Assembly (NCBI GenBank): GCA_902794035.1
Contig: CADBFN010000011.1
Coordinates: forward strand, 1 to 64,000
Direction of reading: 5' to 3'
DNA: 64,000 nt
Source: an uncultured bacterium
GTDB lineage: Bacteria; Cyanobacteriota; Vampirovibrionia; Gastranaerophilales; Gastranaerophilaceae
Positions 53,797 to 63,127 of the stretch are shown piece after piece (the first letter of the stretch is position 1; each line of letters opens with the position of its first letter). The notes under the pieces are model-generated. The model saw nothing but the letters and a program-made list of their open reading frames with translations, searched no databases and was not told the DNA's origin. Made by a program: the position numbers and the translations under genes.

Positions 53797-55533
53797 ATGA
53801 TAAATAAAGTTGATTTAGGTAGTGTAAACAATAGAAATATAGCCCCTCAAGACCGAAAAAAGGCCGGCAATAAAGCACAATCACCGGCATTTACAGGCTT
53901 GGGAGATATTGTATTGAAAACAATTCAAACATGTGAAGCAAATCCAATGATAAATGTTTCATTTTTGGATTTGACAACTGCCATATTGCCTAGAACCATC
54001 GCTGAAACATTTATTGGATCTAAGAAAAAAGACGAAAACGGAGAAACTCAAAAAAGACATTTAAACATTTTTGGCGGTTTTGAAGCCTTTCGTCGTGAAG
54101 CTTCCGGTTTAATAATAAATTGCCTGATTCCTAGTTTTATTGTTATAGGAGTTGCCAAACTGCTTAACAGACCTGTAATGGGGGGCTTCAAAAATTCTGA
54201 TTTGACAAAATCCTGGGCTAACAGTGAAGCAATAGACAGCATAAATAAATATTTTACCTCAGCTCAGGGCAAAGATACTGAAGAAAAAATTTATAACACT
54301 TTGAAATCAATGACTCAGGATTTGCATGGCGTAGATGGTGAAAGTGAAAAAGCATTCAAAGAATTCTTTGCAAATGATAAAGAATTTGAACAAGTACTTA
54401 AAAAGACTGCTAATAATATACTTACAGGCAACAAAGAAGAAATTGTTTCATCTAACAAATTTGTCAGAGGCTTTAAAAAATTCTTTGGAATTAAATCATA
54501 CAAAAATTATACTGATGATTTATATACATATATCGTTAATAAAACAGGAATTGCTGAAAATATTAGATTTAGCGAACAAAAAGGATATTCTACAAGCAGC
54601 CTGAAGCATTTACTTGACAGCAGCAGCGATATTTTAAGAGGAACAGTTAAAGAAAACCTGACTGCAGGCAGCTCTGAATACGGCAAATATTTAAGCAAAG
54701 CTAAAAAACTTGTTAATGCAAAGAGTGCAATTGGTTTGTTAGGTTTAATTATACCTTTGGCAATCTCTGCTCAACCGATCAATCGCTGGATTACGCACAA
54801 ATTATCGGGTAAAGCAGGAGCTCCGATATATAATGACGACAAAGACAGACACCTTACACCGGAAGAACAAAGAAAACTTACGGCTGAAAAATTCTTTGCG
54901 GTTCCTTTGATGTGGGCAGTAGCAGGATTATCAATGTTGTTAGACAGACCAAGCTTAAAGATGTTCCAGTTCAAAAATATTTTCCCTACAATGGATCAGG
55001 CAAGAATAATTTCAGCGGCAACATTCTCAAGCAGAATAGCGGCTTCTGAAGATTCGAACGAATTAAAAGAAAATACCATAAGAGATATTGCAACATTCTC
55101 AAGCTTCTATTTCTTAGGAGATTACGCAGCAAAAGCAATTGCAACATTTATTCAAAAGAAAACAGGAATAACATTAATTAATAAATTAAAAGAATCAGAT
55201 CCTAATGCTAATATCTTCCAAAAGGCTTGGCATTGGGCTAAACACACAACAATGAAATCATCTGATGAACTTAATGCAATAAAAGATGAAGCATTAAGAA
55301 GCAGAAGTAAAAATCTCAGAGCATTATGCCACGCGGGTAATATTGCATTCTCATTGTTATCACTTGGCTTATTTATCCCGTTATATACAAGAACCCAAAC
55401 TAATAAAAAGCAAAAAGAACTTGCCCAAAAAGAAGCAAAGGCATTAGCCGCTTCTGAAGAATTTAAAGGTAATCCATCAAATTCTCCGGCATTTAAAGCT
55501 TTTTCATTAGACAAAACAACAAAGGCAGCTTAG
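53797..55533 (+). CDS. F-T-G-peptide membrane protein, first of a tandem paralog pair
   Basis: No named family is recognised. The 578 residues have a polar N-terminal tail with SPAFTG at 29-34, an early segment LPRTIAETFIG, and hydrophobic segments near 105-125, 310-330, 365-385 and 520-545. A large helical middle region is variable. It is clearly paralogous to the next protein: PRTIAETF/PRTATDF, FRREASG/ARRESMG, SAQPINRWITHKLSG/STQPINMWLTKRKTG and ATFSSRIAASEDSNELKE/ATIASRFLAARNENELKE. The ATG has only a weak ribosome site. Location is probably the inner membrane. Confidence 0.75.
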   Translation: MINKVDLGSVNNRNIAPQDRKKAGNKAQSPAFTGLGDIVLKTIQTCEANPMINVSFLDLTTAILPRTIAETFIGSKKKDENGETQKRHLNIFGGFEAFRREASGLIINCLIPSFIVIGVAKLLNRPVMGGFKNSDLTKSWANSEAIDSINKYFTSAQGKDTEEKIYNTLKSMTQDLHGVDGESEKAFKEFFANDKEFEQVLKKTANNILTGNKEEIVSSNKFVRGFKKFFGIKSYKNYTDDLYTYIVNKTGIAENIRFSEQKGYSTSSLKHLLDSSSDILRGTVKENLTAGSSEYGKYLSKAKKLVNAKSAIGLLGLIIPLAISAQPINRWITHKLSGKAGAPIYNDDKDRHLTPEEQRKLTAEKFFAVPLMWAVAGLSMLLDRPSLKMFQFKNIFPTMDQARIISAATFSSRIAASEDSNELKENTIRDIATFSSFYFLGDYAAKAIATFIQKKTGITLINKLKESDPNANIFQKAWHWAKHTTMKSSDELNAIKDEALRSRSKNLRALCHAGNIAFSLLSLGLFIPLYTRTQTNKKQKELAQKEAKALAASEEFKGNPSNSPAFKAFSLDKTTKAA

Positions 55534-57234
55534 ATGAAAATAGAAAACAATTACAGACAACAGTTTAATAATGTACAACAAAGACCTGCAAAAACAGCAA
55601 GTCAAAATACTAATGCAAAAAATCCTAATTTTACAGGATTATCCCCTATAGAATTCCTTAGATTTTTAGACACTAACCAGGCCTGGGGTGCGAACTTTGT
55701 TGATTTTGGGTTTATGGTAATGCCAAGAACCGCAACAGACTTTACCAGAGGAGCAGATGCAGGTTGGGAAACTGCCCGCCGTGAAAGTATGGGTACCATA
55801 AATGATTCCTCTGTAGGTTTGTATGGAACTTTAGCCGGTCTGGCATTGGCTATGGGTTTAAATAAAGCATATAATTTAGGTGATAGAGATTTAAAAGTAT
55901 CATCCATCTTTGCAGATTCAGAAACAATAGATATGATGGGCAAAATCTGGCACGATAAAGATTTGGCTCAGAATACAACCGACCCGCTGCAGACAAGAAT
56001 TAAAAAGACTCTTGGCAATTATGAAGTTTTCAAAGACGGTCAGTGGGTCAAATTTAAGGAAGAAGATATTGAAAAAGCTTCTAAAATTTTGGCAAGAGAA
56101 GTCAAAAACAATGAGCATCTTCCAAAAGAAGCTGCGTACGAAGTTCAAAAGATTTTGACTTCTTCAAACAGCCTTGAAAATAATTTCAGAATAGTTGCAA
56201 ATGCAGGAGAAAAGGTTCACTCATCTCGTTATACTATTTCATCTATTGTAGAAAATACCTACAAATTATCAAAAATATTCTCAAAAGAAAAAGTTGTTGA
56301 AGCATTTAATCAGGCTACAGAAATTGGTTCAAACAAATTCTTAAAAGCCCTGAAATCAATGAATATGAAACGTTCTATTCTTGGAGTACTTATCGCAACA
56401 ATTGTAGGTTGTTCTACTCAGCCAATTAATATGTGGCTTACAAAACGCAAAACAGGTTCAGATAACTTTGTTGGTGGCGGCAAAAAAGATAATTCCATCA
56501 AATTCAAGATAGAAAAAGGTTTGACTGCTGCATTATTTGGTGCTGGAGTAATAGCAACCATCGGGAATCCAAAAAATCTGTTGAAAAATCTTCAGTTCAA
56601 AGGGTTTACTCCAACAATCAATCAGTTAAAATTTATTTATGGTGCAACAATAGCATCAAGATTCCTTGCTGCCCGTAACGAAAATGAGCTTAAAGAAGCC
56701 GCAACGAAAGATGTATTAGGCTTTGTAAACTGGCTGATACTTGGTAATTTCGTTCAAAAACTTGTTGCTCAAAGCTTTGATAAATCACTGATTAAACAGG
56801 AAAAACAAGGCGGAATATTAAATTGGATTACATCTTCTTCTTTAAAAACAAGAGATGAAGTTCTTCATGGCGCACTTGGTGAAAAAGCATTCAAAAACGG
56901 TAAAGCTTTAAGCTTTAAGGAAATGGTTAAAGCATTAGGCGATAACAAAGCAGCTAAAAAGCAATTGAGAATATTAACAATTGCTCAGTTGGCAGGTTAT
57001 GCTTATTCAGGACTTGTTCTTGGTTTGGGTATTCCTAAATTAAATATTTTCCTGACAAAACGCAGAATGGCAAAACAAGAAGCCAAAGCCGCAGAAGCGA
57101 TGAAAAATAACCCGCAAACAGAAGACAATATGCTTACACCGGAAAACAGAGAATTTTTAAATCAAAAGAACTTTACCGGCAAAAGCGCATTTTCAAAAGT
57201 TAAAGAATTAAAAGATTCTGAGCAGGCTGCTTAA
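55534..57234 (+). CDS. F-T-G-peptide membrane protein, second of a tandem paralog pair
   Basis: The 566 residues share the architecture and several blocks with the preceding protein, and the ATG directly follows its stop codon. NPNFTG occurs at 30-35 and KNFTGK near the C-terminus (547-549 for F-T-G), so the peptide is present at both ends. Conserved blocks in both paralogs include TQPINMWLTKRKTG and the pair PTINQLKFIYGATIASRF. Hydrophobic segments lie near 95-112, 285-300, 325-345, 395-415 and 485-510. Function is unknown. Confidence 0.75.
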   Translation: MKIENNYRQQFNNVQQRPAKTASQNTNAKNPNFTGLSPIEFLRFLDTNQAWGANFVDFGFMVMPRTATDFTRGADAGWETARRESMGTINDSSVGLYGTLAGLALAMGLNKAYNLGDRDLKVSSIFADSETIDMMGKIWHDKDLAQNTTDPLQTRIKKTLGNYEVFKDGQWVKFKEEDIEKASKILAREVKNNEHLPKEAAYEVQKILTSSNSLENNFRIVANAGEKVHSSRYTISSIVENTYKLSKIFSKEKVVEAFNQATEIGSNKFLKALKSMNMKRSILGVLIATIVGCSTQPINMWLTKRKTGSDNFVGGGKKDNSIKFKIEKGLTAALFGAGVIATIGNPKNLLKNLQFKGFTPTINQLKFIYGATIASRFLAARNENELKEAATKDVLGFVNWLILGNFVQKLVAQSFDKSLIKQEKQGGILNWITSSSLKTRDEVLHGALGEKAFKNGKALSFKEMVKALGDNKAAKKQLRILTIAQLAGYAYSGLVLGLGIPKLNIFLTKRRMAKQEAKAAEAMKNNPQTEDNMLTPENREFLNQKNFTGKSAFSKVKELKDSEQAA

Positions 57235-57240
57235 AGTTCG

Positions 57241-59028
57241 TTAAATCTTAAACTGCATTTCATACAGAGTTTTATACTCGCCTTCTGGAATTTGCATTAA
57301 TTCTTCATGAGTCCCTAATTCTGTCAGATAACCATTATTTATAACGGCTATTCTGTCTGCATTTTGAATTGTTGATAATCTGTGCGCAATTACAAATACT
57401 GTTCTGTCCTTCATCAAATTATCAATAGCCTGCTGAACAATATGTTCAGCCTGATTATCAAGAGCCGAAGTAGCTTCATCAAGCACAAGTATCGGAGCAT
57501 TTTTCAAAAACGCACGGGCTATACCGATTCGTTGTTTTTGACCACCGGATAAAAGCATTCCCCGCTCACCGATTTGAGTATCCAGACCTTTTTCAAGCGA
57601 ATTTACAAACTCATCTAAATAGGATTCTTTAACAGCTTTTTCTATTTCCTCATCTGTTGCATTCAGATTTCCAAGTGCAATATTTTCTTTTATTGTACCT
57701 TCAAACAAAAAATTATCCTGAAAAACAACCGCCACATTTTGCCTTAGGGAATCAACTTTTATAGAATTAATCGATATACCATCAAAAGTTAAATCCCCGT
57801 TTTTGACATTATAAAAACGCGGTAAAAGATTTACCAATGTTGTTTTTCCGCCACCTGAATTACCGACAATTGCAATCGTTTCACCCTTTTTAACTTCTAA
57901 CGATATTCCATTTAGAACACGTTTGCCTTTTACATAAGAAAATTTAATATTTTTGAATTCTATTTTATCTTTAAAATCAGGAAAATCTACTACATTTTCG
58001 CCATCTTTTATCGCAGGAATTTTTTCTAATTTTGAAACGACTCTTTCCATTGCGCACAGACAAGTTGAGATATTTTTAGCATTATTGCCTAAGCCCTTAA
58101 TCGGATTATATAACATAATTAATGCTGTTATAAAAGACACAAACTGCCCCGGAGTAAGTTGATTTTTAGCTATAAAATAACTTCCTAATCCGATAACAAG
58201 AGCAATTCCTACAGAAACTATTATATGCATAAATGGCGACAACCACGCTACATGACGGGTAATTTTCATTTTCAGACCAAAAACAACTTCAACAAGTTTA
58301 TTAAACTGAGATTGTTTCAAATCATACAAATTATATCCTGATATAACTTTATGCCCTGAAAAAGCCTCATTATATGTTGTTAAAACTTTTGCATTTTCAC
58401 CTTCCGATAAATTATAAACATCTTTTATTGCAGACTTAATTTTCATAAGCGGAACCATCGCGCACCCCAAAACAAATACCGCAATTAAAGCTAACTGCCA
58501 CGAATTGTAAAACAACACACATATCAATGATAAGGAAGAAAAGAATCTTGAAATACAGGTTTTTATATTTGTAAGCAAACCACTGCAGGATTTTTCAGCG
58601 TCATTATTATACGCTTTCAATATTTTACCTGAAGATTGTTTTTCAAAAAATCCCGGAGCCTGACGCATCAACTTTGAATACAGAGCAGATTTTAAATCAT
58701 TTGTTACTTTCCCTCCAACCCAGTCATTCATATAAGTTGCGACATAATTTAAAGAGCCCTGAATAGAAGTAAAAATAACGATAAATACAGGCAAATACCA
58801 CGCAAGCTTCATTTGACGATCCATCATAACAACATCCATATATGGTTTTAGAGCAAGCGCAATTACAGCATCAAGCGCACCAATAGGAACAGCCAAACCA
58901 AGAGCAAGAATTGTCCTTTTCAGGTAAGGTTTGAAATAGGGCAAAATTACGGATAAACAATGATAATTTTCATTATCGCCATATTTTTTATCTAATTTAT
59001 TTTTTATATTTTCAAATAATTTATACAT
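57241..59028 (-). CDS. msbA: MsbA-like lipid A/LPS flippase ABC transporter
   Basis: The 595 residues form a half-transporter: six transmembrane helices (about 35-320) and an ATPase domain (about 355-595). The ATPase has Walker A GNSGGGKTT, a Q-loop in VAVVFQDN, the signature LSGGQKQR, Walker B ILVLDEATSALD and the H-loop AHRLS. MsbA flips lipid A-core across the inner membrane. The neighbouring polymer genes and the LPS operon elsewhere in the window support this, but a polysaccharide- or lipid-linked substrate remains possible. Confidence 0.88.
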   Translation of the reverse strand: MYKLFENIKNKLDKKYGDNENYHCLSVILPYFKPYLKRTILALGLAVPIGALDAVIALALKPYMDVVMMDRQMKLAWYLPVFIVIFTSIQGSLNYVATYMNDWVGGKVTNDLKSALYSKLMRQAPGFFEKQSSGKILKAYNNDAEKSCSGLLTNIKTCISRFFSSLSLICVLFYNSWQLALIAVFVLGCAMVPLMKIKSAIKDVYNLSEGENAKVLTTYNEAFSGHKVISGYNLYDLKQSQFNKLVEVVFGLKMKITRHVAWLSPFMHIIVSVGIALVIGLGSYFIAKNQLTPGQFVSFITALIMLYNPIKGLGNNAKNISTCLCAMERVVSKLEKIPAIKDGENVVDFPDFKDKIEFKNIKFSYVKGKRVLNGISLEVKKGETIAIVGNSGGGKTTLVNLLPRFYNVKNGDLTFDGISINSIKVDSLRQNVAVVFQDNFLFEGTIKENIALGNLNATDEEIEKAVKESYLDEFVNSLEKGLDTQIGERGMLLSGGQKQRIGIARAFLKNAPILVLDEATSALDNQAEHIVQQAIDNLMKDRTVFVIAHRLSTIQNADRIAVINNGYLTELGTHEELMQIPEGEYKTLYEMQFKI

Positions 59029-59054
59029 AAGACAAAATCAAACCTTTAATAAAT

Positions 59055-60125
59055 TTATTTTATAAGCTGCTTCAACAATCCGGTACATGGTTTTTCAACA
59101 AAATGATAAGTCAAAATACCAGCAAAAATTATAGTTATTATTATAACAGATATTGTACAATAAGGATGAAATTTGACAAAATCAGCATTATTCTGCCATA
59201 AAGCACCCAACAAAATTTTGCCGGCGACAGAGTGTATTACATAAAACGAATACTGATATTTACCCAATTTAACCCACAAATTTTTATCTGTAAGTTTTGA
59301 TATTATTCCCTGTTTTAAAGAAAACAAAAACAACAACAATGCAAATGCAATAACAAAAAATATACAATTATACTGTTTATGCGGGAAAATTAACCACCAG
59401 ACAATAAATCCCAATAACGCAATTTCAGACAAATTAATTAAAATTTTATACACTGATGACAAAATTCTGCCACAGAATTTTTTATATAAAAAACCAACCA
59501 GACACCCAAAACCAATTCCACCTATAGCGCGCAGAAAACCGACATTAAAAATTAAATAATTTTTATGCGGGGATGAAAAACTACCCTGTTGTAAATACTC
59601 CAAAATTCCATAAGATACCAGCGGCAGAAATATATACAAAAATTTTCGAACTTTGGCATTTTTAATATTTGATATACAAAAATAAACCAGCAAACCTGAA
59701 AATAAAGCTGATGTAAACCACAATACAGGAGTTGTCCCATGAGCAAAGCAATAACCAAAATTATTCATTAACAAAACAACAAGTATATCATCCCAAAAAC
59801 GAAGCTTTATAACATGCCATAAAGACGCAATTATACAAATTAAAACGGCAAAAAGTATTACAGGGGACAATCTTATATATTTTTTTACTATAAAATCTTT
59901 AATTGACTGATTTTTAAATGTATATATGAATAAAAAACCTGCTATTAAAAAGAAACCTTCAACAGAATTATTTGACTGAATCAATGTATCGTGAAAAAAT
60001 TTCAACTGCGGGACATCAGGGAAATTTTTCATCAGCGACCAACTGCCATAAGCGGTAGTATGCAATAGTATAATTACTGAAATTAAGAAAACACGCAAAA
60101 ACTCAATATTTTTCAATTTTTCCAT
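59055..60125 (-). CDS. Acyltransferase 3 family membrane protein
   Basis: The 356 residues have about ten transmembrane helices and the acyltransferase 3 landmarks: the N-terminal RVFLISVIILLHTTAYGSW with the catalytic-type His, an internal GFLFIYTFKN segment, and YSFYVIHS near the C-terminus. Such proteins O-acetylate or succinylate surface sugars. Its position between msbA and an epimerase suggests modification of a surface polymer. It lies two bases after the epimerase stop. Confidence 0.88.
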   Translation of the reverse strand: MEKLKNIEFLRVFLISVIILLHTTAYGSWSLMKNFPDVPQLKFFHDTLIQSNNSVEGFFLIAGFLFIYTFKNQSIKDFIVKKYIRLSPVILFAVLICIIASLWHVIKLRFWDDILVVLLMNNFGYCFAHGTTPVLWFTSALFSGLLVYFCISNIKNAKVRKFLYIFLPLVSYGILEYLQQGSFSSPHKNYLIFNVGFLRAIGGIGFGCLVGFLYKKFCGRILSSVYKILINLSEIALLGFIVWWLIFPHKQYNCIFFVIAFALLLFLFSLKQGIISKLTDKNLWVKLGKYQYSFYVIHSVAGKILLGALWQNNADFVKFHPYCTISVIIITIIFAGILTYHFVEKPCTGLLKQLIK

Positions 60126-60127
60126 TA

Positions 60128-61129
60128 TTAATTTTCCTGCATAGACTTTATAGTGCGTTCAAACATTTCTTTTAAATCTACTTTTGCACTCCAGCCTAAA
60201 CTTTCAAGCTTATTTGTATCAAGACAAATTTTTACCGTAGGATTAAAACCACGATTTATATCGTCAATTTCAAAAACAACTTTTGTATCATTATTTTCAA
60301 GAGATTTTGCCATATCCGCAATCGTTATATAAGTATTTTTATTTGCAACGTTATAAGCATTGGCTACTGCCCCTTTAGTCAATATTGTAAATATCGCACA
60401 AACAGCATCTGTCGTATAACAATAATTTCTTGCAGTTTCACCTTTTGTATGAAGAATAATATTTTCTTTATTTATAACACTTTTAACAAACTGTGCAAAA
60501 ACACGATTATCGTTTTTATCAACACCTGCACCAAAAGTCTGTGCAAGTCTTGCGATTTTGACAGGAACATTATATTCACTACAATATGAAATACACAATG
60601 TTTCAGTTATTTTTTTTCCTTCGGAATAACTGCTTCTTGCAGATAAAATATCTATATACCCGTAATCTGTTTCAGATGTATTTTCATTTTCAGGAACACC
60701 GTAAACTTCTAAAGATGATAGATATAACATCGCCTGTAATTTTGGCTGAGTTTTTGCAAAATCAAGAACATTTTTTGTCCCGTTTATTGCTGTAATTATC
60801 GTTTCAACAGGTTTATTGACAAAATCTGATGATGAAGTTACGCTCGCGCCATGAATAATATAATCGACATTTTCATCTAAATTTATTTTACTGTTTATAT
60901 CCTGAACAAGGAACTTTAAATTGTTATTTTCGCCAAGAACACGAAGCCCCTTTTCTTTGTTTCTGACTAACGCAATAACCTTAGTATTAAAACCTGATTC
61001 TAAAAGACTTTTTACGCATAATTTCCCAATCAGTCCGGTTGCTCCGGTCACAAGAACTGTTTTATTCATAAAAAGAGACATCTCAAAGTTTTTTATAATA
61101 TTATTTACATCTTCATTTAAAATACTCAT
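60128..61129 (-). CDS. NAD-dependent epimerase/dehydratase (extended SDR)
   Basis: The 333 residues show the Rossmann motif VLVTGATGLIGKL near residue 25, IIHGASVTSS, and the Y-x-x-x-K pair in SSYSEGKKITE. It probably acts on a nucleotide sugar, but the substrate is not readable. The ATG at 61129 lies one base after the cytidylyltransferase stop, with a GGGAAAGAG ribosome site inside that gene; an upstream TTG is less likely. Confidence 0.88.
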   Translation of the reverse strand: MSILNEDVNNIIKNFEMSLFMNKTVLVTGATGLIGKLCVKSLLESGFNTKVIALVRNKEKGLRVLGENNNLKFLVQDINSKINLDENVDYIIHGASVTSSSDFVNKPVETIITAINGTKNVLDFAKTQPKLQAMLYLSSLEVYGVPENENTSETDYGYIDILSARSSYSEGKKITETLCISYCSEYNVPVKIARLAQTFGAGVDKNDNRVFAQFVKSVINKENIILHTKGETARNYCYTTDAVCAIFTILTKGAVANAYNVANKNTYITIADMAKSLENNDTKVVFEIDDINRGFNPTVKICLDTNKLESLGWSAKVDLKEMFERTIKSMQEN

Positions 61130-61130
61130 T

Positions 61131-61874
61131 TTACTCTTTCCCGTCAATTCCTAAAGCTTCCAGATCTTCTCTGTAACGAATTAAAGCTCTTAGGATGTAC
61201 AAATCTTCAATAGTCGTAATCTTAATATTACCTCTGTTGCCTTTTATCATATACGTTTCTTTGCCCAAAGTTTTGAATAAAGTACAAGAATCCACTATAT
61301 CAACATAATCAGGATTCGTTTTTCGAGTAATTTCATGAGCTTCCACTATCTCTCCCAACCTGAAACTTTGCGGAGCCTGAGCAGAATAAGTATTTTTACG
61401 ATAAGGAACATGTTTTGGATTTATACCATTCTCACTAATCAAAATCGTTTCAAAACAAGAAGTTGAAGTTATGGCATTACCATTTTTTAAAGCACAATTT
61501 ATATTTTCTGTTATTACTTCAGGTGTAATATTAGGTCTTACGCCATCATGAATTAACACTATAGAATCATCAGGGTTTTGGCTTTGGGCAAGTTTAAGAG
61601 CATTATATATGGACTCTTGTCCGGTTGCCCCACCTTTTACAATACCTGAGGTTTTGGTTATATAATAATGCTGAATCAACTCCTGCATATAATCGTAATA
61701 ATCCGGATGTATTGCGATATAAATTTTATCAATTTGCGGATGCTCCTGAAACAACTCAAGCGTATGAATTATTATAGGTTTATTGTGAATTTTCAAAAAC
61801 TGCTTAGGAGTAGAATCCTGTCCGCTTTTTAATCTTTGTCCCGTTCCACCTGCAAATATTACAGCTATATTCAT
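61131..61874 (-). CDS. IspD/TarI-type cytidylyltransferase
   Basis: The 247 residues have the CTP-binding signature AVIFAGGTGQRL with PKQFLKIHNKPII, and downstream VLIHDGVRPN, YSAQAPQSFR and VDSCTLFK. Both IspD (methylerythritol cytidylyltransferase) and TarI (ribitol-5-phosphate cytidylyltransferase) fit. The neighbours (CDP-glycerol-type transferase, LicD, epimerase) make TarI-like activation of a polyol phosphate for a surface polymer the better guess. It is transcribed between the transferase and epimerase genes with gaps of one or two bases. Confidence 0.85.
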   Translation of the reverse strand: MNIAVIFAGGTGQRLKSGQDSTPKQFLKIHNKPIIIHTLELFQEHPQIDKIYIAIHPDYYDYMQELIQHYYITKTSGIVKGGATGQESIYNALKLAQSQNPDDSIVLIHDGVRPNITPEVITENINCALKNGNAITSTSCFETILISENGINPKHVPYRKNTYSAQAPQSFRLGEIVEAHEITRKTNPDYVDIVDSCTLFKTLGKETYMIKGNRGNIKITTIEDLYILRALIRYREDLEALGIDGKE

Positions 61875-61876
61875 AT

Positions 61877-63127
61877 TTATTTCCTCATAATTTCTTCAAT
61901 TAAATCTACTGTTCTTTCTGATGCATGTCCGTCTTCTATACATCCCTTTTCACTTATAAATGCAGCCACATCAGCTTTATATTTTTCATTATCAAATGAT
62001 TTTATATTACTTATTAAACTCATATTATTATCTGCGATAGGAAATGGTGTACTTTCCAACGGATAATAAAAACCTCTGTCAGTATTGAATTTTTCTATAT
62101 CAGTTGCGAATATAAACGCAGGCTTATAACTTAACATAAAATCAAAAATACAGCTTGAATAATCTGATATAGCACAATCGGCACTTACTAAAAGTTCCTG
62201 AATATCAGGATAAAACGTACCGTCAATGACCCTTGAATTAGCTTCAGGTACAACTTTTGAATCGAATTTTTTGGCTCTTGGATGCAATCTTGAGATACAA
62301 ACCCACTCGGAACCAAATTTTTGTTCTAAATTGTCTAATATGTCATCATAAGCAAGCTTATAGCATTCTATATTTCCATCATCTCTGAATGACGGAACAT
62401 ATAATAATATTTTTTTATTTTTAGGAATCTCAAAAAAATCATACACCTTATTTTTAATATCTGAATTTTCTTTAAAGAAAATGTCATTTCTCGGATGTCC
62501 AAACTGTTTAATATCATTATCAAACCATAAAGCGTGCCTGAAAATATTATTTTCGAATTCACTGTTTGTAAGAAGAAAATCCCACATTGATGAATCCAAT
62601 TTTGAACGTTCAACCCAATCCTGTTTATATTCGGCAGTAAAAGCATCTACATCAGCATCGAGTTTTTTTATACCCAACGAACCATGCCAGGTCTGAATAA
62701 AATATTGTCCTTCTTTTTTTGTCAAACCCTTTTTTATAAAATAATTTTTTCTCTGGTTGTCAATCCATAATTTTGCACCGGCAAGTTCTTTTAATGCAAG
62801 TTTTGTACCATATCCGACAAGCCTTACTTCTTTTGGGAAACATCCGCTTTCTTCTTCTTTTTTAACATTTCGTACAAGCCAGACAATATCGTAATTTTTA
62901 TTACGTTTTAACAATTCTTCGGTTATATATTTCGGATTGCAGCCATAACTTCCCCCATTAAAATTGTCTATTACAATCTTATTAGGATCGATCGGCATAT
63001 CAGCACAAAACTTTTTATAATATCCTGAACGATCAATTCTTATTGGGATACCCAAAAACATAATTAATTTATCAGTCCCTGAATTTGTCAAAGAAAATAA
63101 ATACTCTCTGGGACGTAATTTAGCCAT
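61877..63127 (-). CDS. CDP-glycerol/ribitol phosphotransferase family protein (TagB/TagF-like)
   Basis: The 416 residues contain the family blocks QTWHGSLGIKKLD, LLTNSEFENNIF, GHPRND, YVPSFRDDG, HPRAKKF and ISDYSSCIFDF, which belong to teichoic-acid glycerol- or ribitol-phosphate transferases. In a diderm cell this probably adds polyol phosphate to LPS or a capsule. The ATG overlaps the licD stop by eight bases and has an AGGGGGG ribosome site. Confidence 0.9.
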   Translation of the reverse strand: MAKLRPREYLFSLTNSGTDKLIMFLGIPIRIDRSGYYKKFCADMPIDPNKIVIDNFNGGSYGCNPKYITEELLKRNKNYDIVWLVRNVKKEEESGCFPKEVRLVGYGTKLALKELAGAKLWIDNQRKNYFIKKGLTKKEGQYFIQTWHGSLGIKKLDADVDAFTAEYKQDWVERSKLDSSMWDFLLTNSEFENNIFRHALWFDNDIKQFGHPRNDIFFKENSDIKNKVYDFFEIPKNKKILLYVPSFRDDGNIECYKLAYDDILDNLEQKFGSEWVCISRLHPRAKKFDSKVVPEANSRVIDGTFYPDIQELLVSADCAISDYSSCIFDFMLSYKPAFIFATDIEKFNTDRGFYYPLESTPFPIADNNMSLISNIKSFDNEKYKADVAAFISEKGCIEDGHASERTVDLIEEIMRK

